NCBI RefSeq assembly: GCF_904846685.1
Contig: NZ_CAJHBQ010000004.1
Span: forward strand, 186,001 to 250,000
From: Psychrobacter submarinus
GTDB lineage: Bacteria > Pseudomonadota > Gammaproteobacteria > Pseudomonadales > Moraxellaceae
DNA: 64,000 nucleotides
Direction: 5' to 3'
Shown: positions 7,651 to 16,288 of the stretch, one piece after another
Layout: each line of letters starts with the position of its first letter
Position numbering within the stretch: position 1 is the first letter of the stretch
The notes under the pieces: model-generated
The model's database searches: none
The model's input: the letters and a program-made list of their open reading frames with translations, nothing else
Told to the model about the DNA's origin: nothing
Program-made: the position numbers and the translations under genes

Positions 7651-8670
7651 ATGTCCAATCAAACAAACTCTGATAATAAAACCTTTAAAGCCTTAGTGGT
7701 TGAAGAAACCAGCGAAGGCACGTTCGCAAAAAACATTCAAGAACACCACGTCAGCGACCTGCCTGATAATGATCTATTGATCGAAGTACATTACTCCTCG
7801 CTCAACTATAAAGATGCCATGTCGGCCTCAGGCAATAAGAGCATCACCAAAAACTATCCGCACACCCCTGGTATTGACGCGGCAGGCGTGGTGGTCAGCG
7901 ACAAGTCAGGCACTTTTAGCGAAGGTCAAGAAGTCGTGGTATTCGGCTATGACTTGGGGATGAACACCGCAGGCGGACTCGGGCAAATGATTGCCATCCC
8001 TGCCGACTGGGCATTGCCTTGCCCTGAAGCGCTGAGCCTAAAAGAAGCGATGATCTATGGTACAGGCGGCCTAACGGCGGCGCTAAGCATCCAAAAGCTG
8101 GAAAAAATGGGCGCAAAACCAAGCGATGGCCCCGTTGCTGTATCAGGCGCGACAGGCGGTGTGGGCACTATCAGTATCGCTATCCTCTCGCAGCTGGGCT
8201 ACGAGTCTATCGCCTTCTCTGGTAAGCCTGAGCAAAGCGAACACTTGAAAGAGTTGGGCGCCACCGAAGTGCGCCACCGTGACACCATCAATGAAGTCGG
8301 CAATCGCCCTGTTGGCCGTCCGCTATGGGCCAATGCCATTGATACCGTCGGCGGTGACTATCTTGCCAACCTACTCAAGCAAACCAAACCAGGTGGCGCA
8401 GTGACGACCTGTGGCCTTGCAGCATCAGCATCATTTTCGATGACCGTGTTGCCGTTTATCACGCGTGCGGTATCGCTACTGGGTATCGACTCGGTATTTA
8501 TCCCACTTGAGGACAAAAAAGCGATTTGGCAGCGCGTGGCAACGGATATGAAACTGCCCAATCTGGAGCAATACGCAGAAGAAATCACCCTTGAACAAAC
8601 CCCTGAATACCTAGAGCGCTTTATTGATGGTAAGGCTGTGGGACGTTATGTGGTGAATGTGCGGGGTTAG
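7651..8670 (+). CDS. acuI: Acryloyl-CoA reductase AcuI/YhdH-type oxidoreductase
   Basis: A 339-residue MDR protein of the AcuI/YhdH family, which reduces acryloyl-CoA to propionyl-CoA with NADPH and detoxifies acrylate. Motifs: SSLNYKDAMSASG, YPHTPGIDAAGVV, GTGGLTAALSIQKL, VSGATGGVGTISIA and ANAIDTVGGDYLANLL. ATG 7651 is the native start, as the family N-terminus begins there. An upstream in-frame GTG at 7558 lies inside the IS and is not native. The IS lies only 7 bases before the ATG and separates it from its Shine-Dalgarno and promoter, so expression should be reduced or depend on the IS end. Confidence 0.88.
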   Translation: MSNQTNSDNKTFKALVVEETSEGTFAKNIQEHHVSDLPDNDLLIEVHYSSLNYKDAMSASGNKSITKNYPHTPGIDAAGVVVSDKSGTFSEGQEVVVFGYDLGMNTAGGLGQMIAIPADWALPCPEALSLKEAMIYGTGGLTAALSIQKLEKMGAKPSDGPVAVSGATGGVGTISIAILSQLGYESIAFSGKPEQSEHLKELGATEVRHRDTINEVGNRPVGRPLWANAIDTVGGDYLANLLKQTKPGGAVTTCGLAASASFSMTVLPFITRAVSLLGIDSVFIPLEDKKAIWQRVATDMKLPNLEQYAEEITLEQTPEYLERFIDGKAVGRYVVNVRG

Positions 8671-8704
8671 GATTTGGTTTAAAGAATAGTTTTTAGATGA
8701 TGGT

Positions 8705-8734
8705 AGCGCTCCTTTTTGGGAGTGTTGCTTTTTT
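8705..8734 (+). terminator. Probable rho-independent terminator after acuI
   Basis: AGCGCTCC, a T-rich loop, GGGAGTGTT, then a six-T run (with one GC interruption). It ends acuI transcription and marks the left edge of the following AT-rich insert. Confidence 0.65.
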
Positions 8735-8836
8735 AGAATTCAACATCATAAATATTACTAAGATTTTTAAGGTTAATTTTTTCTATATAATACTATTATC
8801 TTTAAATAATACTTCAACTTTAGGCTTAAAGTAAGC

Positions 8837-9367
8837 ATGAGAAACTTTAGTAAGGAAGAAAAAAACATTTTAAACCAGTTAATTAACTCGAACACATTAA
8901 AAATTGAAGGTATGATTTTGTTTGAAGTTTTTTTGGAAGATTACTTTTTTGGAGATGAACACGATAGCAACATTTATGTTAATAGTGATACTCGGGAAGT
9001 ATTTTTATCTATAAAGTCAAATGATGTAGTAAAACGTAGAAAGGAAACTGTTCGCGTGATAGTGATGGTTAACTTGCTAATGGAACTCATGAATTTAGGA
9101 ATAATTTCTTTTATTGGCAAAGAAAACGAAATAAAAAAATGTAGTGGTCAGCAGTATAACAATGCTTTAGTCAAAATAGATCAACCCATATCAAGTTTTT
9201 TACTTGAAAAGCTAGGCAGTTTTATTCTCCCTAGTGAAGAGTTAAGAGTATTAGTAAATAATAATTTTAAAAACTCGGAAGAAATACGCCATCGTCAGAC
9301 GATGATTTTAGCGATAGTAGCTATAGCGGTTTCTTTATTGATTGGATTGTTAGGTATTTTCTTTTGA
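8837..9367 (+). CDS. Unknown protein with C-terminal membrane anchor, in AT-rich insert
   Basis: A 176-residue protein I do not recognise. It is Asn/Lys/Ile-rich and visibly more AT-rich than the housekeeping genes, suggesting transfer. Residues ~1-145 look soluble and alpha/beta mixed. Residues ~155-175 (ILAIVAIAVSLLIGLLGIFF) form a single tail-anchor helix. It is directly followed, 88 bases on, by the Abi_C-type gene on the same strand, with structured repeat copy 2 downstream. A two-gene defence unit with a membrane partner is possible, but this is inference. Confidence 0.6.
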   Translation: MRNFSKEEKNILNQLINSNTLKIEGMILFEVFLEDYFFGDEHDSNIYVNSDTREVFLSIKSNDVVKRRKETVRVIVMVNLLMELMNLGIISFIGKENEIKKCSGQQYNNALVKIDQPISSFLLEKLGSFILPSEELRVLVNNNFKNSEEIRHRQTMILAIVAIAVSLLIGLLGIFF

Positions 9368-9455
9368 CTAAAGAGTATCAGCAATATACTTACTAAAATT
9401 TTTGAAAACATAATATCCTCTCTTAATTCGAACTCATTAAAAATTGGAGTATTTC

Positions 9456-10319
9456 ATGCCACTTCAAATGGCTAGCGAGCTTAGGTTCCCTATGGGCACA
9501 ACAGAGTCTTTAAATGACAATATTGTAGATGATTTTATCTCATTGATTAGAAAAGTATCGGGTTCAATAGGGCATCAACAAATAGCAGAGATATTTAAAC
9601 GCCACTTTTGCAAAGTTTCCAACGATTATTACTCACGTAGTTCTTCTCTAGAATGGGCAGAGTCTGATATGGTTAGGCAGGCATATGATGCTGCAAAAGA
9701 TGCACCCAATTTTATAGCAGCTGTATATGAGGCTTTAGAAGAACTCGAACATCAAAAAGCTACTGTACCAACAGTGCAGCATATTAATCAGATACTGAAA
9801 AATAATAATACTAATTATGAAATCGTTGGAGATCAACTAATCCAAAATGCAGGAAGTGTGGCTACTCCAGAATTAAGTGAATCAGTATCAACTATAGTAA
9901 TGAGAGCCCTAGGTGATGCAAAAGCTTTAATAGGAACTGTAGACTCATCTAGCGCAATTGATCGTGCTCATACAGCGCTTCATGGTTACTTAGTACAACT
10001 CTGTACAGACAGTAGTATAGATCTACCAAATGATCCGACAGTATCTAAAGCTTTTAAAGAACTTAGGAAATATCATCCAGCATTAATAGCTTCTGGTAAT
10101 CGGTCTGAAGAGATTACTAGAGTTTTGAACTCTTTTGCTGCGTCAATTGACGCTTTTTCTACATTAAGAAATAAAGCAAGCCTTTCACATGTGAATGAGC
10201 TTTTGGATGTTCCAGAAGCAACAGCTACAGTTAATGCTATGAATACTATATTTAGATATGTACAGGACTCTATACAGAGAAAAAATAATCAATCTTTTCA
10301 ATCAAAAAATACTCGATAA
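9456..10319 (+). CDS. Abortive infection (Abi_C-like) protein
   Basis: A 287-residue protein. Its C-terminal half (MRALGDAKALIGTVDSSSAIDRAHTALHGYLVQLC ... IASGNRSEEITRVLNSFAASIDAFSTLRNKASLSH) fits the Abi C-terminal domain found in AbiJ-type phage-defence proteins, including the LRN-x(4)-SH motif. The N-terminal half (SGSIGHQQIAEIFKRH ... VPTVQHINQILKNNNTNYEI) resembles domains paired with it. Start ATG 9456 is chosen because TTGGAG lies six bases upstream; the frame is open a little further. AT-rich codon use indicates transfer. The membrane-anchored gene upstream is a likely partner. Mechanism unknown. Confidence 0.65.
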   Translation: MPLQMASELRFPMGTTESLNDNIVDDFISLIRKVSGSIGHQQIAEIFKRHFCKVSNDYYSRSSSLEWAESDMVRQAYDAAKDAPNFIAAVYEALEELEHQKATVPTVQHINQILKNNNTNYEIVGDQLIQNAGSVATPELSESVSTIVMRALGDAKALIGTVDSSSAIDRAHTALHGYLVQLCTDSSIDLPNDPTVSKAFKELRKYHPALIASGNRSEEITRVLNSFAASIDAFSTLRNKASLSHVNELLDVPEATATVNAMNTIFRYVQDSIQRKNNQSFQSKNTR

Positions 10320-10436
10320 GTTAAAGATTTTTGCCATTTTATCTAAAATTTAAATGAGCAATTACTTTTATTCAATTGTAGCAGGTGACTTACTCGAAAA
10401 ACTCGCTTACTATATTTTAATCTAAGACTTATGAAA

Positions 10437-10588
10437 CGTTTTAGCCTCGATTGCAGCGGTTATCCTTGTTGGATCACTAGATTGCAGCGACTTAGCCCGC
10501 TGTGGTATCGCGGTAGCAGAAACACAGCGGGCTTTAGTCGCGGCTCTAGTGGGCAGACAAGATAATAGCGGAAAGCGAGAATAGCTCC
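10437..10588 (+). repeat. Structured intergenic repeat, copy 2
   Basis: Shares CGTTTTAGCC, GATTGCAGCGGTTATCCT, apical box GGTATCGCGGTAGCAG and 3' end GATAATAGCGGAAAGCGAG + AATAGCTCC with the other copies. It folds into a long stem: GCGACTTAGCCCGCTGTG pairs with CACAGCGGGCTTTAGTCGC, flanked by CACTAGA/TCTAGTG. The Abi_C-type insert is on its 5' side. Confidence 0.85.
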
Positions 10589-10606
10589 AGAAACTCTAAA
10601 ACAAAA

Positions 10607-10633
10607 AAAACACCCAACAAGTTGAGTGTTTTA
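10607..10633. terminator. Bidirectional rho-independent terminator
   Basis: AAAACACCCAAC, two-base loop, GTTGAGTGTTTT, with an A-run on the left and T's on the right. It lies 35 bases beyond the stop of the minus-strand TPR gene and can serve both sides. Confidence 0.8.
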
Positions 10634-10668
10634 CTGTTTTAGCTAAAGAGAAGTACTACTAAAGCAAA

Positions 10669-11661
10669 TTATTTTTTCTTCTTTTTCTGCTTCTCGGCAC
10701 GTTTTTTCTCAATCAGGGTTTGAGCGGTAGTATTTTCTTCCCACCAATCGCCCATATCTTGCCAGTAGAGATAAGCCTGCTCTTTACCACCAATTTCGAT
10801 ACCATAACTATTGATACCCATACCGCGTGGTCTAGGATGACGCTTTTTAAGAATTTCATGCGCCACTTCAGGCAAGTTATCTTTTGCGATATCCCACTCT
10901 TTTTCAGCCTTATCTAATTTATCTTGATAACAGTAAGCCAGCACCTTACCGAAAGCGATATTTGCAAGCATATCCTCTGGATAGTTGCCGCAAATTCGAA
11001 TTATTTTCTGATACTCTTCGGTAAACATGTACCATTCTATCAGCGCTTCACGCATACCTAGGTTGTCATTAGGGCAAACTTGTAGCAGCCTTTCTCCCTG
11101 CTCGCAGGCTTCATCAAAGCTCATATTGTCAGCATAGACATTTGCCAGCTGAAACAGCGCTCGCAAAAAGGGACGGTTCTCCATGATGCCCCATGGCAGC
11201 TTACTTTTTTGCCAATTAAAGTTTTTGGGGAAATACTCTAAGTATAGGCGCATACATTCGCGGCTACTCAATAGTGCTAAAAAGCTGTCATCATGCTGCT
11301 CACACAAAAATGCTAAGTTAAAGTAAGCATCAGGGTCATTCATATTCTCTAATACTAAAAACTGAGCAATATCACGAGCCACTTCATAACCTTCTTTCTC
11401 CAGCGTCATCTGTATCACTTGGAATGAGGTTGGCGGCTGCTCATCAAAGTCTTGCACAATTTCATGCTGAAATTTGGTCATGACTTCATTCATAATATCG
11501 TTGATATCACGACCTCTTTTTACCTCGGCATCTACAAAGGCTTTTATTTTAAGATTAAGCGCTCTACCAGCGCCAAGCGCATTTGATCTATTGTCAGCCA
11601 ACTTATCGCTAACGTCATCTTCAAACATCCACTCGTTTTGTCCCACATGAACCAGTTTCAT
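10669..11661 (-). CDS. TPR-containing protein of unknown function
   Basis: A 330-residue, mostly helical soluble protein. Repeated A/L-rich helical pairs (NDPDAYFNLAFLCEQHDDSFLAL, RPFLRALFQLANVYADNMSFDEACEQGERLL, ANIAFGKVLAYCYQDKLDKAEKEW) suggest ST7/TPR-like repeats from ~100 to 265. A conserved-looking end (GGKEQAYLYWQDMGDWW) precedes a Lys-rich tail. It starts 48 bases after the end of guaA on the same strand, so it may be cotranscribed with it. No enzymatic motif seen. Confidence 0.6.
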   Translation of the reverse strand: MKLVHVGQNEWMFEDDVSDKLADNRSNALGAGRALNLKIKAFVDAEVKRGRDINDIMNEVMTKFQHEIVQDFDEQPPTSFQVIQMTLEKEGYEVARDIAQFLVLENMNDPDAYFNLAFLCEQHDDSFLALLSSRECMRLYLEYFPKNFNWQKSKLPWGIMENRPFLRALFQLANVYADNMSFDEACEQGERLLQVCPNDNLGMREALIEWYMFTEEYQKIIRICGNYPEDMLANIAFGKVLAYCYQDKLDKAEKEWDIAKDNLPEVAHEILKKRHPRPRGMGINSYGIEIGGKEQAYLYWQDMGDWWEENTTAQTLIEKKRAEKQKKKKK

Positions 11662-11709
11662 AGTCCATCACTCCTTTGCGTTGATATTACAATCATAGCA
11701 TATGAATAA

Positions 11710-13320
11710 TTATTCCCACTCAATCGTCGCAGGCGGCTTGCTCGACACATCATACGTCACGCGTGAGACATCAGCGATTTCATTCATGATGCGATTCGAT
11801 ACTGTCTCAATCAAATCATACGGCAGATGAGCAAAGCGCGCGGTCATAAAGTCTACGGTCTCAACCGCACGTAGCGCGATGACCCACGCATAACGGCGGC
11901 CATCACCGACCACGCCGACCGATTTGATTGGTTGGAATACCGCAAAGGCTTGCGCGGTCTTGTCATACCAGCCAGAGCGCTCCAGCTCTTGCATAAATAT
12001 CGCATCGGCAAGACGCAAGATATCAGCATATTCTTTTTTCACTTCACCAAGGATACGTACGCCTAGACCTGGGCCTGGGAACGGATGACGATAGATCATC
12101 TTCTCTGGCAGACCTAAAGTGATACCGAGTTTACGCACTTCATCTTTGAACAAATCACGTAACGGCTCAATCAATTTGAACGCCAAGTCATCTGGTAGAC
12201 CACCAACGTTATGATGGCTCTTAATGACGTGTGCTTTACCTTGATGTGACTTAGCAGATTCGATCACGTCTGGGTAAATCGTACCCTGTGCTAAGAACTC
12301 AATGGTTTTGCCATCTCTTTGTGCGCTGATTTCGCGGGCACTATTGGCAAACACATCGATAAAGGTTTTGCCGATGATTTTACGTTTGGCTTCTGGATCA
12401 GACTCGCCTGCTAGAGCGTCTAGGAACAAGTCTTCAGCATCGACACGGATGACTTTGACGCCCATGTTTTCAGCAAACACTTGCATGACCTGATCGCCTT
12501 CATGCAGACGCAAGAGGCCATTATCGACAAACACACAAGTCAGCTGATCGCCAATGGCTTTGTGCAATAGTGCTGCAACCACTGAGCTGTCCACGCCGCC
12601 TGAGAGACCGAGCAGTACTTGCTTGTCACCGATTTGCTCTTTGAGTTGCGCCACGCGCATATCGACAATGTTGTCTGGTGTCCACTCACCAGCACAATCG
12701 CAAATCTGATGGACAAAACGACCTAGCAGCGCCTGACCTTGTAAAGTGTGCGTCACTTCCGGATGGAACTGGAGACCATAGTATTGCTTGTCGTCATTGG
12801 CCATAATGGCAATCGGGCAGCTTGGTGTGCTGGCGATGATATCAAAGCCTTCAGGCGCTTCGATGACCTTATCACCGTGGCTCATCCATACATTCAGCTT
12901 AGCTGACTTCCCTTCCGTGCTGCTGTCTTCAATACCTTCAGTGAGCTGCGAGTGCCCGTTAACGTCAATCGTCGCCGCACCAAACTCATGAATATGACTG
13001 GCATGAACCTGCCCGCCAAAACGATCTGCCATCGCCTGCATACCGTAGCAAATGCCAAGTACTGGCACGCCTAGCTCAAACACAGCGTCATTGATACGTG
13101 GGCTGTTTTCCGCATGCACACTCTCAGGGCCGCCCGATAGGATGACACCTTTGGCACCAAAATCTTTGATACGGTCGCTGTCGATATCATAAGGGAACAT
13201 CTCACAAAAAACGCCAGAATCGCGCACACGGCGAGCGATGAGCTGGCTATATTGCGAGCCAAAATCAAGAATAAGAATACGGTCTTCTTTGATAGTAGGG
13301 ATAGCAGCGGCAGTGGTCAT
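11710..13320 (-). CDS. guaA: GMP synthase (glutamine-hydrolysing)
   Basis: A 536-residue enzyme making GMP from XMP, ATP and glutamine in purine synthesis. The N-terminal class I glutamine amidotransferase has [17 protein letters not shown], the nucleophile Cys in GICYGMQ and [10 protein letters not shown]. The ATP-pyrophosphatase carries the P-loop [10 protein letters not shown] at ~235. The C-terminal dimerisation domain ends [17 protein letters not shown]. Full length and uninterrupted. guaB is not adjacent in this window. Confidence 0.97.
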   Translation of the reverse strand: MTTAAAIPTIKEDRILILDFGSQYSQLIARRVRDSGVFCEMFPYDIDSDRIKDFGAKGVILSGGPESVHAENSPRINDAVFELGVPVLGICYGMQAMADRFGGQVHASHIHEFGAATIDVNGHSQLTEGIEDSSTEGKSAKLNVWMSHGDKVIEAPEGFDIIASTPSCPIAIMANDDKQYYGLQFHPEVTHTLQGQALLGRFVHQICDCAGEWTPDNIVDMRVAQLKEQIGDKQVLLGLSGGVDSSVVAALLHKAIGDQLTCVFVDNGLLRLHEGDQVMQVFAENMGVKVIRVDAEDLFLDALAGESDPEAKRKIIGKTFIDVFANSAREISAQRDGKTIEFLAQGTIYPDVIESAKSHQGKAHVIKSHHNVGGLPDDLAFKLIEPLRDLFKDEVRKLGITLGLPEKMIYRHPFPGPGLGVRILGEVKKEYADILRLADAIFMQELERSGWYDKTAQAFAVFQPIKSVGVVGDGRRYAWVIALRAVETVDFMTARFAHLPYDLIETVSNRIMNEIADVSRVTYDVSSKPPATIEWE

Positions 13321-13491
13321 AAATCGATGTCCATCAATAAGTAAAATTATCAGCCTATTTTAACAAGTTTAAGCCAATCATGGGCGACTAGATAACGTGG
13401 ATTAGGTAAATAAACAAAAGCGTTTCATCTGCAAATAAATCATAAGCGTACCTACCCAATTAATTACATAAAGTCAAAAAATATTCGCTAC

Positions 13492-13652
13492 TATAGTTAA
13501 TTCACTTTAAAACCGATACCGTGCTACTGGAATACTTGTTTTGAATAACAGCTGCGTAGCATCGAAAAGTGCGAAGCGCACAGCAAGCAAGGAAAATTTG
13601 TACCAGTAGCACGGTATTATTAACGTATCGATTTTATTTCATATTGACTATA
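13492..13652. repeat. Palindromic intergenic element (nested inverted repeats)
   Basis: Outer arms TATAGTTAA and TTGACTATA; a middle pair around CGATAC/GTATCG; and a perfect 15-base inner pair ATACCGTGCTACTGG (13516-13530) / CCAGTAGCACGGTAT (13603-13617). The core contains a GTGCGAAGCGCAC palindrome and GCACAGCAAGCAAGGAAAATTT, shared with the element at 17976. MITE/REP-like. The rest of this 367-base gap (13321-13491) shows no feature. Confidence 0.8.
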
Positions 13653-13687
13653 TAAGCTTAAGTCTGAAAAAATAACGGAGATAAACC

Positions 13688-14191
13688 ATGACTAGCCTAC
13701 CCAAGCCCAAATTCGACGATCCAAAAGACTATATCCTAACTAAGTCCGATATCGCCGCGATTCCTGAAACCAAGCACGTGCATCAGTTTAACGACAACGC
13801 CATTCGTCATACGGTATCTCTAAGCGATATTGTTGGACTAAACGCCTTTGGCTTACACCTAGTACGCGTTGAGCCGGGCGATGAAACCACCCAGCACCAC
13901 TATCATGAAGAGTCAGATGAGTTTATTTACGTATTATCAGGCGAGCTATCACTGCGCTATGGCGATAAGACTTATCCTTTAAGTGCGGGCGATTTTGTAG
14001 CTTTCCCCGCTCACGGCGCCGCGCACTCGATGCGTAACGATAGCGATAACGACGCTACCTACCTCATGGGTGGTAGTCGACCACCGATTGATATTACCCT
14101 CTATCCAGATATCAAACGTAAAATGTATAAGATTCACGGCGAAAAAGAGTATGTAGATTTAAAGGATCTAAAAAAGGTTGAGCAGGGTTAA
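13688..14191 (+). CDS. Cupin-domain protein
   Basis: A 167-residue single cupin. Motif 1 is HHYHEESDEFIYVLSGE (metal ligands His, His, Glu at ~65-71), followed by SAGDFVAFPAHGAAHSMRN with the last His. A metal-binding sugar- or carbohydrate-related isomerase or a sensor is possible, but the reaction is not identifiable. ATG 13688 follows AACGGAGATAAACC, a good Shine-Dalgarno sequence. Monocistronic in appearance. Confidence 0.8.
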   Translation: MTSLPKPKFDDPKDYILTKSDIAAIPETKHVHQFNDNAIRHTVSLSDIVGLNAFGLHLVRVEPGDETTQHHYHEESDEFIYVLSGELSLRYGDKTYPLSAGDFVAFPAHGAAHSMRNDSDNDATYLMGGSRPPIDITLYPDIKRKMYKIHGEKEYVDLKDLKKVEQG

Positions 14192-14371
14192 AAACTGGTT
14201 CTTATCACCAATAGCTTTTTTACATTTTGACAATTTGAAGCGGTGAGTATGGCAGTCTAGATTATTAGCGTAAATGACTACCACCTTGACCCTGCGCGAA
14301 CAAAGCTGGAATATAAAACCATATATAGATGCCAAGCAAAAACACAATCATCATTCGACAGGTATGTCCCT

Positions 14372-16099
14372 ATGAGCACACTCAATGCCCTTCGCCGCAA
14401 AAATGCTAGTTCCGACAACGCCACATCTAACCATACGGACGCAACCCGTCTTGATATGACTGCAACCACTAATACCCCTATCGAGCAGACGCGCTGGAAT
14501 GGCTGGGGTAACGTCAATATTAATAAAAAAGTCTCCCCGCACGGTGCAAAGCTGATCAAATCGCATATCGGCAAAACCAAAAAGCTCAAGTCGGTCAGCC
14601 TACAACAAGTCCTTAAAACGGTGCCTAAATCACGCTTGCCTAAAGCTATTACCAAGCTAAACATAGTCTCGACCGATCAAGAGATCAGACTCAGACACGC
14701 CCGTGGGCAAAGCTTCCCCGATTGGATCGCCATGCACAGCGGCGACTTTGAAGTCTTCCCTGATGGCGTCGCTTTTCCCGAATCGACTAGTGATGTCGAG
14801 CAATTACTTAAGCTTGCCTGCGAGCACGATCTGATTGTTATTCCTTTTGGCGGTGGTACTTCCGTAGTCGGACATATCAATCCGCAACAGGGCGCGCGGC
14901 CTGTATTGACGGTAGCGATGAGTCAAATGGACCGACTTATTGACTTAGATGATGAGAGCCAAATTGCCACCTTTGGTGCAGGTACACAAGGGCCAGCGGT
15001 TGAGGCGCAACTGGACGAGCACGGTTATCGCTTGGGCCATTATCCGCAGTCGTGGGAGCTATCGACGCTTGGCGGCTGGATTGCCGCGCGCTCTAGTGGT
15101 CAGCAGTCCTTGGGCTACGGGCGCATCGAGCAGATGTTTGCCGGTGGCACTTTAGTGACCCCGCAAGGCGTGCTAGAGATTGCTGACATCCCTGCATCCT
15201 CAGCAGGGCCTGATTTGCGCGAGATGATGATGGGTACTGAGGGCCGCGCCGGTATCTTTACCGAAGTCAAAATGCGCGTGCAACCGCAACCTGAAGAAGA
15301 GCTGTTTAAAGTGGCGTTTTTGCCGAATTGGGAAGCGGGCAAAGCGGTACTCAAACAAGCGGTGCAAAACAATGTTCGCCTCTCTATGCTACGCCTAAGC
15401 AACGCGGTAGAGACTGATGCACATTTGCATCTAGGTACGACGCCAAGCCAGTTTTTAGCCATTAGCACTTATCTAAAAGCGCGCGGACTCAGCTCAGATA
15501 AAGTGATGCTCACTTATGGTTTCTCAGGCGATAAAGCGCAGAATAAACTAGCAGTGACGCAGTTCAATAAATTGTTAAAGCAAAATGGTAGTGTCACGGG
15601 TAAAATCACTAATATTATGGGTAGTGTTTGGGCGCACGGGCGTTTTAAATTCCCATATCTGCGCGGTACGCTTTGGGATAAAGGCATTATGGTCGATACC
15701 TTTGAGACTGCGACCAACTGGAGCCGTATTGACGAGCAAATGGCGCAAATGCAAGACGCGGTAAAAACCTCGCTCGCTGATGAAGGCGAGGAAGTCATGG
15801 CCTTTACCCATATCTCGCACGTCTATAAACAAGGCGCAAGTCTATACACCACTTATTTCTTCCGCGCCGCCAAAGATCATGCCGCGACGTTAAAACGCTG
15901 GCAAAAAATCAAACATGCTGCTAGTACTAGCCTTGCGCATGGCAAAGCGACGATATCACATCAGCATGGCGTTGGCCGTGATCATGCCCCGTACCTTGCC
16001 GCTGAAAAAGGCGCGCTGGGACTACAAGTGACTCATGATATGCTCAAAAGTCTAGATCCTGAGCAGCGTATGAACCCAGGTGTATTGCTTGAAGATTAA
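14372..16099 (+). CDS. FAD-binding oxidase similar to alkyl-DHAP synthase (AGPS)
   Basis: A 575-residue flavoenzyme. RWNGWG near residue 50 is the hallmark found before the FAD domain of alkyldihydroxyacetonephosphate synthases. The FAD_binding_4 region has PFGGGTSVVGHI and TLGGWIAARSSGQQSLGYGRIE. The C-terminus has TISHQHGVGRDHAPYL, matching the AGPS active-site His motif (HHGVG in eukaryotes, HQHGVG here). AGPS replaces the acyl chain of acyl-DHAP by an alkyl chain in ether-lipid synthesis; whether this bacterial member does so is unknown. glpD and an FGGY kinase follow on the same strand. Confidence 0.8.
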   Translation: MSTLNALRRKNASSDNATSNHTDATRLDMTATTNTPIEQTRWNGWGNVNINKKVSPHGAKLIKSHIGKTKKLKSVSLQQVLKTVPKSRLPKAITKLNIVSTDQEIRLRHARGQSFPDWIAMHSGDFEVFPDGVAFPESTSDVEQLLKLACEHDLIVIPFGGGTSVVGHINPQQGARPVLTVAMSQMDRLIDLDDESQIATFGAGTQGPAVEAQLDEHGYRLGHYPQSWELSTLGGWIAARSSGQQSLGYGRIEQMFAGGTLVTPQGVLEIADIPASSAGPDLREMMMGTEGRAGIFTEVKMRVQPQPEEELFKVAFLPNWEAGKAVLKQAVQNNVRLSMLRLSNAVETDAHLHLGTTPSQFLAISTYLKARGLSSDKVMLTYGFSGDKAQNKLAVTQFNKLLKQNGSVTGKITNIMGSVWAHGRFKFPYLRGTLWDKGIMVDTFETATNWSRIDEQMAQMQDAVKTSLADEGEEVMAFTHISHVYKQGASLYTTYFFRAAKDHAATLKRWQKIKHAASTSLAHGKATISHQHGVGRDHAPYLAAEKGALGLQVTHDMLKSLDPEQRMNPGVLLED

Positions 16100-16148
16100 T
16101 TCTAATTAAGAGCTTTTTTTATAGCCAGTTTAGTGGAAGAGCGCTACA

Positions 16149-16224
16149 GCGTGACTAATATTTGTTTTGCGCTGCCTCTGTCGGCGTAAGCACAGCACGC
16201 AAGAAAAATGAATATCAGTCGCGC
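16149..16224. repeat. Short palindromic intergenic element
   Basis: Imperfect arms GCGTGACTAATATT and AATATCAGTCGCGC enclose TTGCGCTGCCTCTGTCGGCGT and GCACAGCACGCAAG. The core resembles the element at 17976 although the arms differ. It lies between the AGPS-like gene and glpD. Confidence 0.6.
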
Positions 16225-16288
16225 GTCATTATTCAACGTATTTATTTCATTGGGTGTCAAAGTAAATTGTTATTAAGAAGAAAATCTT

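Noticed and set aside
10437-10588. Structured repeats as integron attC sites
   Set aside because: The ends do not show the GTTRRRY/RYYYAAC core sites, no integrase is present, and two of the four neighbouring genes are read away from the repeat. Only the ORF-then-hairpin layout is similar.
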